A DNA stretch of 64,000 nt from Methylobacterium amylolyticum (lineage in GTDB: Bacteria; Pseudomonadota; Alphaproteobacteria; Rhizobiales; Beijerinckiaceae): positions 1 through 64,000 of the forward strand of contig NZ_JAUYZI010000028.1 of the NCBI RefSeq assembly GCF_030700245.1, written 5' to 3'. Positions 24,583 to 32,981 of the stretch are shown one piece after another. Both the position numbers and the translations under genes were made by a program. Position 1 is the first letter of the stretch. Each line of letters opens with the position of its first letter. The notes under the pieces are model-generated. The model was not told the DNA's origin. It did no database searches and saw nothing but the letters and a program-made list of their open reading frames with translations.

Positions 24583-26036
24583 GCGCCGCCCTCGCCATCG
24601 TCGCGGCGGGCTTCGTCCTCGCCCTGGCGCTCGGCCTCTACGCCCGGTCGGGCCGCGAGATGGGGCTGGAGCAGTGGACGGTCGGGGGCCGCGGCTTCGG
24701 CACAGCCTTCGTGTTCCTTCTGATGGCGGGGGAGATCTACACCACCTTCACCTTCCTCGGCGGGTCCGGCATCGCCTACGGCAAGGGCGGGCCGGCCTAC
24801 TACATCCTCTGCTACACGACGCTCGCCTACGTCACCTCCTACTGGCTGCTGCCGCCGGTCTGGGCCTACGCCAAGCGCCACGGCCTCTACACCCAGCCCG
24901 ATTTCTTCGCGCGCAAGTACGACAGCCCCGCCCTCGGCATGCTGGTGGCGCTGGTCGGGATCGTCGCGCTGGTCCCCTACATGGTGCTCCAGTTCAAGGG
25001 GCTCGGGATCATCGTCTCGACCGCCTCCTACGGGGCGATCTCGCCGGCCGTCGCGGTCTGGATCGGCGCGGCGGCGGTGACCGCCTACGTCGTGGTGTCG
25101 GGGGTGCACGGCTCCGCCTGGACGGCGGTGCTGAAGGACATCAGCATTCTCGGCGTGGTGGTGTTCCTCGGCCTCTACCTGCCGCTGCACTATTACGGCG
25201 GCTACGAGGCGCTGTTCCGGGCGATCGAGACCGAGAGGCCCGGTTTCCTGGCGCTGCCGGAGCACGGCCAGAGCCCGGTCTGGTTCTCGACGACGGTGCT
25301 GCTCACCGCGCTCGGGGCCTTCATGTGGCCCCACACCTTCGCCTCGCTCTACACCGCCAAGGATCCGCGCGCCTTCCGGCGCAACGCGGCGATCCTGCCG
25401 CTCTACCAGCTCATCAACCTGTTCGTGTTCATGGTCGGCTTCGTCGCGGTGCTCCAGGTGCCGGGCCTGACCGGGCCGGACGTCGACCTCGCACTGTTCA
25501 AGCTGTCGCTCCAGAGCTTCCCGCCGTGGTTCGTCGGGGTGATCGGCGCCACCGGCGTGCTCACCGCGCTCGTCCCCGGCTCGATGATCCTGATCTCCGG
25601 CGCGACCCTGATCGCCAACAACCTCGTCCGGCCGTTACGCCCCAGTCAGGACGACGCGGCCACCGCCCGGCTGTGCAAGGCGCTGGTGCCGGTGATCGCG
25701 CTGGTCTGCGTCGGCTTCGCGCTGTCGGGGGGCGACACGATCGTGCAGCTCCTGCTGATGGGCTACAACTTCGTCACCCAGCTCTTCCCCTGCTTCCTGG
25801 CGAGCCTGATGCGACGCAACCCGCTCGACCGGCGCGCCGCCGCGGCGGGGATCGTCGCCGGGATGGCGACGGTGGCCGTCACCAGCCTGTCGGGCCTGAG
25901 CCTGTCGAAGCTCGCGTTCCTCGGGCCCCTCCAGGACGTGAACGTCGGCGTCGCGGCGCTCGCCGTGAACCTGATCGTCACCGCGGCGGTGGCGCGCCTG
26001 CCGGCCGCGCAGCCCCGCCCGCGGGCCGCCGGTTAG
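24579..26036 (+). CDS. Sodium:solute symporter family protein, MctP-like (485 aa)
   Basis: A polytopic SSS-family carrier with about 13 membrane segments. Family blocks are WTVGGRGFGTAFVFLLMAGE, TTFTFLGGSGIAYGKGGPAYY and the SSS sodium-site segment around PGSMILISGATLIANNLV. The partner DUF3311 gene directly upstream is characteristic of the MctP-like group, whose rhizobial member transports monocarboxylates such as lactate, pyruvate and acetate as well as alanine. A monocarboxylate substrate is therefore likely but inferred. A 43-bp stem-loop overlaps its stop codon. Confidence 0.88.
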   Translation: MSAALAIVAAGFVLALALGLYARSGREMGLEQWTVGGRGFGTAFVFLLMAGEIYTTFTFLGGSGIAYGKGGPAYYILCYTTLAYVTSYWLLPPVWAYAKRHGLYTQPDFFARKYDSPALGMLVALVGIVALVPYMVLQFKGLGIIVSTASYGAISPAVAVWIGAAAVTAYVVVSGVHGSAWTAVLKDISILGVVVFLGLYLPLHYYGGYEALFRAIETERPGFLALPEHGQSPVWFSTTVLLTALGAFMWPHTFASLYTAKDPRAFRRNAAILPLYQLINLFVFMVGFVAVLQVPGLTGPDVDLALFKLSLQSFPPWFVGVIGATGVLTALVPGSMILISGATLIANNLVRPLRPSQDDAATARLCKALVPVIALVCVGFALSGGDTIVQLLLMGYNFVTQLFPCFLASLMRRNPLDRRAAAAGIVAGMATVAVTSLSGLSLSKLAFLGPLQDVNVGVAALAVNLIVTAAVARLPAAQPRPRAAG

Positions 26037-26075
26037 CGCATCGTCCTGGATATCGGATCCAGCACGATGCGCTAA
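26033..26075. terminator. 43-bp stem-loop at the symporter stop codon (terminator-like or repeat)
   Basis: The arms TTAGCGCATCGT and ACGATGCGCTAA are perfect 12-bp complements, with an inner pair CTGGAT/ATCCAG. The element starts at the TAG stop codon. There is no immediate T-run, though an AT-richer stretch follows. It may terminate the symporter transcript, or be a dispersed palindrome; it separates two convergent transcription units. Confidence 0.55.
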
Positions 26076-26143
26076 CCCTATGACTTTACATCATCTTTTC
26101 CGAAAGCCGGTGACCACCTTTCGGGACGATGCTCCTGGCCCGT

Positions 26144-26920
26144 TCAGCCGGTCCCGCCGCGGCGCGCGGTGAGCCACGAGGCGGCCAGCACCGCGACGCC
26201 TACGAGGGCGATCAGGAGCGTCGAGGCGGCGTTGATCTCCGGGTTCACCCCGAGCCGCACCCGGCTGTAGAGCCGCATCGGCAGGGTCGTCGATCCCGGG
26301 CCGGAGACGAAGCTCGCGATCACGAGATCGTCGAGGGACAGGGCGAAGGCCAGCAGCGCCCCGGCGACCACCGCGGGGGCGAGCAGCGGCAGCGTGACCG
26401 TCAGGAGGACGCGCAGCGGCCCGGCGCCGAGGTCGGCGGCGGCCTCCTCCAGCGTCGGGTCGAGGCCGCGCAGCCGCGCTGCGACCACCACCGCGACGAA
26501 GCCGGTGCAGAAGGTGGCGTGGGCGACGACGAGGGTGGCCAGCCCGCGGTCGAAGCCGATCCCGATGAACATCAGGAGCAGCGACAGGCCGATCATCACC
26601 TCCGGCATCACCATCGGGCCGTAGACGAGGCCGGTGAACAGGAAGCGGCCGCGGAAGCGCCCGTGCCGCTCCAGCGCCAGCGCGGCCAGCGTGCCGAGCA
26701 CCGTCGCGATCAGGCTCGACAGCACGGCGACGCGGAACGACACCCAGGTCGCGGCGATCAGCGGCTCGTCGGCGAACAGCACGCCGTACCAGCGGGTCGA
26801 GAACCCGCCCCAGACGGTGACGAGGCTCGACGCGTTGAACGAGTAGGCGACGAGCACCAGGATCGGCGCGTAGAGGAAGGCGAGGCCCAGGACCAGGGCG
26901 GCGCGCGTCACCGGGGTCAC
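26144..26920 (-). CDS. ABC transporter permease, PotC-like (258 aa)
   Basis: Six hydrophobic segments and the ABC permease EAA loop (LEEAAADLGAGPLRVLLTVTLPLL) are clear. The sequence type (LAFLYAPILVLVAYSFNAS at the N-terminus and LSLDDLVIASFVSGPGSTTLPM near the end) is that of PotC in spermidine/putrescine uptake systems. The GTG at 26920 overlaps the stop of the PotB-like gene by four bases. It is the last gene of a regulator-ATPase-permease-permease set lacking a substrate-binding protein. Confidence 0.9.
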   Translation of the reverse strand: MTPVTRAALVLGLAFLYAPILVLVAYSFNASSLVTVWGGFSTRWYGVLFADEPLIAATWVSFRVAVLSSLIATVLGTLAALALERHGRFRGRFLFTGLVYGPMVMPEVMIGLSLLLMFIGIGFDRGLATLVVAHATFCTGFVAVVVAARLRGLDPTLEEAAADLGAGPLRVLLTVTLPLLAPAVVAGALLAFALSLDDLVIASFVSGPGSTTLPMRLYSRVRLGVNPEINAASTLLIALVGVAVLAASWLTARRGGTG

Positions 26921-27828
26921 GGCCGCTCCCCCTCCCCGCGCAGCCCGTCGCGCAGCAGCACGACCGGCCCGAGCACGATCAGCAGGATCAGCACCGCCAC
27001 CGCCGAGGCGAGCGGCCAGTCGCGGTTGGAGAAGAACTCGCTCCACAGCACCCGGCCGAGCATCAGCGTCTCCGAGCCGCCGAGCAGGTCGGGGATGATG
27101 AACTCGCCGACCATCGGGATGAAGCACAGGCCGGCCCCGGCCACGATGCCGGGCAGGGCGAGCGGCAGGGTCACGCTCCAGAACACCCGGGTCGGGCCGG
27201 CGCCCAGGTCGGCCGCCGCCTCGCGCAGGGCCGGGTCGAGGCGGTTCATCACCGCGTAGACCGGCAGCACCATGAACGGCAGGTAGGCGTAGACGAGGCC
27301 GATCATCACCGCGGCGTCGGTGTTGAGGATCGCGAGCGGGCGGGCGATCAGGCCGAGTTTGAGCAGGACGAGGTTGAGCAGACCCTCCTGCTTCAGGATC
27401 GCGATCCAGGCGTAGACCCGGATCAGGAAGCTCGTCCAGAACGGCACGACGATCAGGGCGACCAGGAACGGCTGGCGGCGGGCGGGGGCGCGGGCGAGCG
27501 CGTAGGCGAGCGGCACGCCGAGGGCAGCGAGCAGCGCGGTCGCCCCGCCCGCGTAGGCGAGCGAGCCGAACAGCGCGTCGCGGTAGAGCGGGTCCCGGGC
27601 GAGGGTCAGGTAATTGTCGAGGTTCAGCGCCTCCAGGAAGGTCGACCACCCCTCCAGGCCCCCCTGCCAGTCGAGCAGAGGCAGGTAGGGCGGGATCGCG
27701 GTCGCCGGCTCGGACAGGCTGATCTTCAGGGTGATGACGACCGGCAGCAGGAAGAAGGCCGCCAGCCACAGGAATGGCGGCAGGCGCACCAGCCGGGCGA
27801 ACAGGCGCTGGGGGGCATCGCGGTTCAT
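26917..27828 (-). CDS. ABC transporter permease, PotB-like (303 aa)
   Basis: PotB-type permease with an N-terminal helix (FLWLAAFFLLPVVITLKISL), five further segments and the EAA motif LREAAADLGAGPTRVFWSVTLPLALPG. FWTSFLIRVYAW is a characteristic block of the polyamine/opine transporter group. The ATG at 27828 is chosen; longer forms would run into a palindromic repeat that lies between this gene and the ATPase gene. It forms a heterodimer with the PotC-like permease. Confidence 0.9.
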   Translation of the reverse strand: MNRDAPQRLFARLVRLPPFLWLAAFFLLPVVITLKISLSEPATAIPPYLPLLDWQGGLEGWSTFLEALNLDNYLTLARDPLYRDALFGSLAYAGGATALLAALGVPLAYALARAPARRQPFLVALIVVPFWTSFLIRVYAWIAILKQEGLLNLVLLKLGLIARPLAILNTDAAVMIGLVYAYLPFMVLPVYAVMNRLDPALREAAADLGAGPTRVFWSVTLPLALPGIVAGAGLCFIPMVGEFIIPDLLGGSETLMLGRVLWSEFFSNRDWPLASAVAVLILLIVLGPVVLLRDGLRGEGERP

Positions 27829-27844
27829 GGCACGCGCGAACCTC

Positions 27845-28010
27845 CCCTCCCCCCTGTGCGGGGGAGGGTACCCTGCGCAGCAGGGGGGGGAGAGGGGAGC
27901 CCGGGGTCCGGCACGATCCCCGCGTCTCAGGCCGCGCGCTTCGTCCTGCATCGTCGCTCCCCTCTCCCGACCCCCTTCGGGGGCCACCCTCCCCCGCAGA
28001 GGGGGGAGGG
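27845..28010. repeat. Long inverted repeat element (family C) inside the ABC operon
   Basis: Arms of 25 bp (27845-27869 and 27986-28010, reading CCCTCCCCCCTGTGCGGGGG and its near complement, one mismatch) flank an inner complementary region (gggggagaggggag against ctcccctctcccgaccccc). It sits between the ATPase and the first permease gene of the same transcript, a position where such palindromes can lower or segment expression. Only one copy is in the window. Confidence 0.8.
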
Positions 28011-28036
28011 AGATGCGGCGCTCGTCGCGACAACCC

Positions 28037-29095
28037 TCATGCCGGCAGGATCACGGCGGCGTCGGGGGCGAAACCGGCGCGGGTCTCGGCGCCGACGGGC
28101 TGCGCGCCCCCCTCCCCCGGAGGCCCGCTGGCGCGCAGGGGCGTCCCGTCGGGCAGGCGGAGGAGGCGGCGCACCCGGTCGCCGAGGAAGGTCGCGTCGG
28201 CGACCGTCACGGGAAGCCCTTCGGCCCCGAGGGCGAGGCTCTCCGGGCGGACCGCCACCACGACCTCGGCCCCCTCGGCGAGCGGGTCCGCCGGCCCGGC
28301 GGCGCGGACGGGCCCGTGGGCGGTGGCGACGACCCGGGTGCCGTCGGCTTCCGCGGGCCCGAGGCGGCCGGGGATCAGGTTCACGTCGCCGAGCAGCCCC
28401 GCGACGAAGCGGCTGGCGGGGCGCCGGTAGAGGTCGGCGGGGGCGCCGACCTGGACGAGCCGGCCGCGATCCATGACGCCGATCCGGTCGGCGAGCATCA
28501 TCGCCTCCTCGGGGTCGTGGGTGACGACGACGAAGCTGGTGCCGAGCCGGCGCTGCACCGCGCGCAGCTCGCCCTGCGTCTCCTCGCGCAGGCCCCGGTC
28601 GAGGGCGCCGAGCGGTTCGTCGAGGAGCAGCAGCCGCGGCTCGCGGGCGAGCGCCCGGGCGAGCGCCACCCGCTGGCGCTGGCCGCCCGACAGGGTGTCG
28701 GGCCGCCGCGCGTCGAACCCGTCGAGGCGCACGAGGCGCAGGAGCTCCGCGACCCGCGCCGCGGCGGCCCCGCGGCCGAGCCCCTTCAGGCCGTAGCCGA
28801 CATTGGCCGCCACGCTCATGTGCGGGAACAGCGCGTAGGACTGGAACATCATGTTCACCGGCCGGCGGTGCGGCGGCAGGCCGGTGATGTCCGCCTCGCC
28901 GAGGACGACCCGGCCGGATGTCGGCGCCTCGAAGCCGGCGATCATCCGCAGCAGGGTGCTCTTGCCGCAGCCCGAGGGACCGAGCAGGCAGAAGAACTCC
29001 CCCGGTTCGAGGGCGAGGTCGACGGCGTCCACGGCCGCGTGCGCGCCGAAGCGCTTGGTCAGCGCTTCGAGCCGCAGCCGGGTCTCGGCGGCCAA
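28037..29095 (-). CDS. ABC transporter ATP-binding protein, PotA-like (352 aa)
   Basis: All nucleotide-binding motifs are present: Walker A GPSGCGKST, Q-loop MMFQSYALFPHM, signature LSGGQRQRVALARAL, Walker B LLLLDEPLGALD and the H-loop VVVTHDPEEAM. The C-terminal TOBE-type domain fits PotA. It starts with a TTG five bases after the stop of the Crp/Fnr gene, with a GAGG close by; no better in-frame start was found. The system likely imports polyamines or similar compounds; a binding protein gene is missing here. Confidence 0.92.
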   Translation of the reverse strand: MAAETRLRLEALTKRFGAHAAVDAVDLALEPGEFFCLLGPSGCGKSTLLRMIAGFEAPTSGRVVLGEADITGLPPHRRPVNMMFQSYALFPHMSVAANVGYGLKGLGRGAAAARVAELLRLVRLDGFDARRPDTLSGGQRQRVALARALAREPRLLLLDEPLGALDRGLREETQGELRAVQRRLGTSFVVVTHDPEEAMMLADRIGVMDRGRLVQVGAPADLYRRPASRFVAGLLGDVNLIPGRLGPAEADGTRVVATAHGPVRAAGPADPLAEGAEVVVAVRPESLALGAEGLPVTVADATFLGDRVRRLLRLPDGTPLRASGPPGEGGAQPVGAETRAGFAPDAAVILPA

Positions 29096-29099
29096 GGCC

Positions 29100-29786
29100 T
29101 CAGGAATCCTCGCGCAGGGCCTCGGCCACCCGCGCCTCGAGCAGGTCGGGCCGGCGCAGCACCAGGGCGCCGCGGGTGCGGTCCACCAGCCCCTCGGAGG
29201 CCATCGTGGTGAACTCGCGCGTCACCTGCTCCCGGCGGCAGCCGATGCGGGCGGCGAGCACGTGGTGATAGGGCGGCGGCGTCACCACCCGCTCGCCCGA
29301 CGTGCCCGCGCGCGGCACCGACAGGCGCAGCAGCTCGGCGTAGAGCCGGTGGCGCAGGTCGAGCAGCGCGTGCTCCATCAGCCGCGTGTTCAGCTCGCGC
29401 ACCCGCTTGGCCAGCAGCCGCATCAGCCGGTCGGCGATCGGCTCGGAGGCGAACACGATCTGCCGGAACACGGTGGCCGGGACCACGCAGACCTCGCCGC
29501 GGGTGAGCGCGGTGACGTTGGCCGAGCGGCCGATCCCGTCGATCGCCGCGAGTTCCCCGAAGAAGGCGCCGCCGCGCATCTCGCCGAGGATCACCTCCTT
29601 GCCGGACTGGGTCCGGTTGAGGATCCGCACCTCGCCGGTGGCGATGAAGTACACGTCGGTCGAGATGTCGTCGAAGTCGACGAGCGTCTCGTTCTCGTCG
29701 AAGCGGCGCCAGTGGCAGCGCGTCTCGAACGGGGCGAGCTCGATGCCCGGATCCTTGAAGAAGGGTATGGTCCCCAGCCGCGCCAT
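29100..29786 (-). CDS. Crp/Fnr-family transcriptional regulator (228 aa)
   Basis: An N-terminal cyclic-nucleotide-type beta roll (VYFIATGEVRILNRTQSGKEVILGEMRGGAFFGELAAIDG) is followed by a dimerisation helix and a C-terminal winged helix with LAARIGCRREQVTREFTTMASEGLVDRTRGALVL. The Arg/Ser pattern of true cAMP binding (RSANVTAL) is present, so cAMP is a possible ligand; there are no N-terminal FNR-type cysteines. It is the first gene of the Pot-like operon and is only four bases upstream of the ATPase, suggesting it controls the transporter. A GAGGGG precedes the ATG. Confidence 0.9.
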   Translation of the reverse strand: MARLGTIPFFKDPGIELAPFETRCHWRRFDENETLVDFDDISTDVYFIATGEVRILNRTQSGKEVILGEMRGGAFFGELAAIDGIGRSANVTALTRGEVCVVPATVFRQIVFASEPIADRLMRLLAKRVRELNTRLMEHALLDLRHRLYAELLRLSVPRAGTSGERVVTPPPYHHVLAARIGCRREQVTREFTTMASEGLVDRTRGALVLRRPDLLEARVAEALREDS

Positions 29787-29932
29787 CGCCGATACCCCTC
29801 ACGCCCGCCCCGCCCGAACGGGTGCCCACCGGCAACACTGGGGAGGGAACAGCCGGCGCCGGTGGACCGCGCGGCGCCATGGGCCGCGCGGCCTTCCGGC
29901 TCGGCTTCGCGGATCGTGACCGGCCCGTCCCC

Positions 29933-29960
29933 CACGGTCAAGGCGCAGCCGCTGACCGTG
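29933..29960. promoter_or_regulatory. Inverted repeat between the Crp/Fnr and lpxC-like genes
   Basis: CACGGTCA (29933-29940) and TGACCGTG (29953-29960) are perfect 8-bp arms around 12 nt, in the divergent intergenic region. Spacing and symmetry would suit a dimeric DNA-binding protein. It is not a good match to the Crp or Fnr consensus half sites, so it cannot be assigned to the adjacent regulator. Confidence 0.3.
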
Positions 29961-30022
29961 AGTTGATTGGCGTGGATGGGCGCGCGCGGATACCTGTTTT
30001 AGCGTTGCTTTGTCCCATCCCG

Positions 30023-30931
30023 ATGCACCCGACCGTCGCAGTTCCCGCCGAGATCTCACCGCCGATCGGGTCCCGCCGTTCGCAAGCCACGCTGGCCGCC
30101 GCCTTCGCCCGGGCGGGCCGCGGCCTGCACACCGGCGGGCGGGCGCACGTGCGCGTCTCGCCCGCGCCGGCCGATCACGGGATCGTCTTCCGCCGCCGGC
30201 TGGAGGACGGCCGGGTCGCCGACGTGCCGGGCCTGTGGCGCTACCGGGAATCGCAGCCGCTCTGCACGGCCCTGCGCCGGGACGGCGTCCTCGTGCGCAC
30301 GGTGGAGCACCTGATGGCCTCGCTGCGCGCGCTCGCCATCGACAACGCCCTCGTCGAGATCGACGCCGAGGAGCTGCCGATCTTCGACGGCAGCGCCACG
30401 CCCTGGTGCGCGGCGATCCTCGCGGCCGGCCGCGTCGAGCAGGCGGCCGCCTGCCGGACCCTGCGCGTCACCCGGACCGTCGCCGTGTGCGACGGGCGCC
30501 GGACCCTGCGGATCGAGCCCGGCCCGGGGCTGCACGTGGCGGGGCACGTCGAGCTGTCGTATTTCGGGCGGATCGACTGGGCGGGCGCGATCACGCCCGA
30601 GAGCTTCGTGGGCGAGATCGCGCCCGCCCGCAGCTTCGGCCGCTTCTTCCGGGCGATGGCGGGACGCGTCTACGGCTTCGCCGCCCGCAAGCCGTTCCTC
30701 CAGGGCTGCTCCCCGCACTCGGCGGCGCTGCTGGTGCGCGGCCACGTGATCGGCGGCCTGCGGGTGCCGGGCGAGCCGGTGCGCCACCGCATCCTCGACG
30801 TGATCGGCGACCTCGCCCTCGTCGGCCACCCGGTCGAGGGCCGGATCACCGCCGCCCATACCGGCCACGAGCTGAACCACGCGCTGGTCGCCGCGCTGAT
30901 GGCGGATCCCGCCGCCTGGGAGCTGGCCTGA
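30023..30931 (+). CDS. UDP-3-O-acyl-N-acetylglucosamine deacetylase, LpxC family (302 aa)
   Basis: The LpxC fold and zinc ligands are visible: His96 in RTVEHLMAS, His255 and Asp259 in RHRILDVIGD, and His282 in TGHELNHAL as general acid; LPIFDGSATPWCAAI is also typical. The enzyme removes acetate from UDP-3-O-acyl-GlcNAc in the committed step of lipid A synthesis. The region between residues 180 and 230 diverges from standard LpxC sequences. It is alone rather than beside cell-division genes where lpxC usually lies, so it may be a second, diverged copy. The ATG lacks a clear ribosome site; a longer GTG start is possible. Confidence 0.8.
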   Translation: MHPTVAVPAEISPPIGSRRSQATLAAAFARAGRGLHTGGRAHVRVSPAPADHGIVFRRRLEDGRVADVPGLWRYRESQPLCTALRRDGVLVRTVEHLMASLRALAIDNALVEIDAEELPIFDGSATPWCAAILAAGRVEQAAACRTLRVTRTVAVCDGRRTLRIEPGPGLHVAGHVELSYFGRIDWAGAITPESFVGEIAPARSFGRFFRAMAGRVYGFAARKPFLQGCSPHSAALLVRGHVIGGLRVPGEPVRHRILDVIGDLALVGHPVEGRITAAHTGHELNHALVAALMADPAAWELA

Positions 30932-30946
30932 CGGGGCACACCCTCG

Positions 30947-30980
30947 CCCTCGCACCCTTGCCCTCGCACCCTTGCCCTCG
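30947..30980. repeat. 14-bp tandem repeat between lpxC-like and ABC-F genes
   Basis: The unit CCCTCGCACCCTTG occurs twice in a row (30947-30960, 30961-30974) followed by a partial third. It lies in the 75-nt gap before the ABC-F gene. Nothing points to a function. Confidence 0.6.
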
Positions 30981-31006
30981 CGCGCCCGCCCCGCCAGAAC
31001 GCGGCC

Positions 31007-32878
31007 ATGCTGCGCGTCAACGACCTCACCTACCGCTTCGGCGAGCGCCTGATCCTCGATGCCGCGAGCTTCACCATCCCGGAGGGCGCCCGGGTCGGCC
31101 TCGTCGGGCGCAACGGCGCGGGCAAGACCACCCTGTTCCGGGCGATCCTCGGCGAGTTGCCGGTGGACGCCAAGGCGGTGTCGCTGCCCAAGGGGATGCG
31201 GATCGGCGCCGTGGCGCAGGAGGCGCCGGCCGGCCCCGAGACCCTGCACGCGGTGGTGCTCGCCGCCGACGCCGAGCGCACCCGGCTGATGGCGGAGGCG
31301 GAGGGGGCCGACGGCCTGCGCCGGGCGGAGATCGAGACCCGGCTCGTCGATATCGGCGCGCATTCTGCGCCGGCCCGCGCCGCGGCGATCCTGCACGGGC
31401 TCGGCTTCGACGCGGCGGCGCAGGGACGCCCCTGTTCCGACTTCTCCGGCGGCTGGCGGATGCGGGTGGCGCTCGCCGCCGTGCTGTTCTCCGAGCCGGA
31501 CCTGCTGCTGCTCGACGAGCCGACCAACTACCTCGACATCGAGGGCACGCTCTGGCTCTACGACTACCTGGAGCGCTACCCCCGCACCGCGATCGTCATC
31601 AGCCACGACCGCGACCTTCTGGACACTAGCGTCGACCACATCCTCCACCTCGACCGCGGCAAGCTCACCGTCTACCGCGGCGGCTACACCAGCTTCGCCC
31701 GCCAGCTCGCCGAGAAGCGCGTCCTCCAGGCCAAGGCGAAGGTCAAGCAGGACGCCGAGCGCGCCCACCTCCAGAGCTTCATCGACCGGTTCAAGGCCAA
31801 GGCGACCAAGGCGCGGCAGGCGCAGTCGCGGATGAAGCGGCTCGCCAAGATGGAGCCGATCGCCGCGCTGATCGAGGACGACGTGCCGGTGATCCACCTG
31901 CCGAGCCCGGAGAAACCGCTCTCGCCGCCGATCGTGGCGATGGAGCGGGTCAAGGCCGGCTACGGCGAGCGGACCGTGCTCTCGGGGCTCGACCTCAGCC
32001 TCGCCCCCGACGACCGGGTCGCCCTGCTCGGCGCCAACGGCAACGGCAAGTCGACCTTCTGCAAGCTGATCGGCGGACGGCTGCCGCCGCTCGCGGGCGC
32101 GATGAAGCGCGCGTCCAAGATGGACGTGGCCTACTTCGCCCAGCACCAGCTCGACGAGCTGCGCCCGGCCGAGAGCGCCTACGCCCACGTGCGCACCCTG
32201 ATGCCGGACGTGCCCGAGGCCCGCGCCCGCGCGGCCACCGCCCGCCTCGGCTTCGGCGCGAACAAGGCCGACACGCCGGTCGAGAAGCTCTCGGGCGGCG
32301 AGAAGGCGCGGCTGCTGATGGGGCTCGCCGCCTTCCGCGGCCCCCACCTGCTGATCCTCGACGAGCCGACCAACCACCTCGACATCGAGAGCCGGCAGGC
32401 GCTGGTCGAGGCGATCAACGACTACGAGGGCGCGGTCATCCTCGTCTCGCACGACCGCTTCCTGATCGAGGCCTGCGCCGACCGGCTGTGGATCGTCGCC
32501 GACGGCACGGTGAAGACTTTCGACGGCGACATGGACGATTACCGCCGCCTCGTCCTCGCCGGACCCGAGCGCGAGGACGATCGGGGCGCCGAGCCCGCGG
32601 GCGGCCAGAAGGCCGAGGCGCGCCGGGCCGGCGTCGAGCGCCGCGCGGCGCTCGCGCCCCTGCGGAAGAAGCTCGACGGGATCGAGGCGCGGATGGCCAA
32701 GCTCACCGCGGCGATCCAGAAGATCGACGCGGCGCTGGAGGACGGCAAAGCCTTCCGCGAGAACGCCGCCAAGGCCGGCGAGATCGCCAAGATGCGGGCG
32801 GATGCGGCCAGCGCGCTCGCCGCGGCGGAGGAGGAGTGGCTGGAATTGTCCGGCGAGATCGAGGCGGCGACCGCCTGA
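31007..32878 (+). CDS. ABC-F family ATPase, Uup/YheS-like (623 aa)
   Basis: Two ABC domains without membrane segments: the first with Walker A GRNGAGKTT, signature FSGGWRMRVALA and Walker B LLLLDEPTNYLD; the second with GANGNGKST, LSGGEKARLLMGL and LLILDEPTNHLD. A charged linker of about 80 residues (KAKVKQDAERAHLQSFIDRF) joins them and a C-terminal coiled coil ends the protein. ABC-F proteins act on ribosomes to relieve stalling or confer antibiotic resistance; Uup-type proteins also affect DNA stability. This is more like the housekeeping type than a resistance type. Confidence 0.92.
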   Translation: MLRVNDLTYRFGERLILDAASFTIPEGARVGLVGRNGAGKTTLFRAILGELPVDAKAVSLPKGMRIGAVAQEAPAGPETLHAVVLAADAERTRLMAEAEGADGLRRAEIETRLVDIGAHSAPARAAAILHGLGFDAAAQGRPCSDFSGGWRMRVALAAVLFSEPDLLLLDEPTNYLDIEGTLWLYDYLERYPRTAIVISHDRDLLDTSVDHILHLDRGKLTVYRGGYTSFARQLAEKRVLQAKAKVKQDAERAHLQSFIDRFKAKATKARQAQSRMKRLAKMEPIAALIEDDVPVIHLPSPEKPLSPPIVAMERVKAGYGERTVLSGLDLSLAPDDRVALLGANGNGKSTFCKLIGGRLPPLAGAMKRASKMDVAYFAQHQLDELRPAESAYAHVRTLMPDVPEARARAATARLGFGANKADTPVEKLSGGEKARLLMGLAAFRGPHLLILDEPTNHLDIESRQALVEAINDYEGAVILVSHDRFLIEACADRLWIVADGTVKTFDGDMDDYRRLVLAGPEREDDRGAEPAGGQKAEARRAGVERRAALAPLRKKLDGIEARMAKLTAAIQKIDAALEDGKAFRENAAKAGEIAKMRADAASALAAAEEEWLELSGEIEAATA

Positions 32879-32886
32879 CGGCGCAA

Positions 32887-32977
32887 CGTCATCGCGAGCG
32901 GAGCGACGCGACCCAGGGCTGCGCGCGGCCTGTAGACGTGGCGCGCCTGGATCGCTTCGCTCACGCTCGCGAAGACG
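32887..32977. repeat. Imperfect inverted repeat element (family B, copy 2)
   Basis: Arms 32887-32917 and 32946-32977 carry the same core as the element at 23767 (GCGAGCGGAGCGA on the left and TCGCTTCGCTCACGCTCGCG on the right), again bounded by CGTC and GACG. It fills nearly all of the gap between two convergent genes, so it may act as a bidirectional transcription end. Confidence 0.8.
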
Positions 32978-32981
32978 TCCG

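Noticed and set aside
29933..29960. Inverted repeat as a classical Crp or Fnr site
   Set aside because: The half sites do not match TGTGA or TTGAT consensus at the proper spacing, so it is listed only as an unassigned palindrome.
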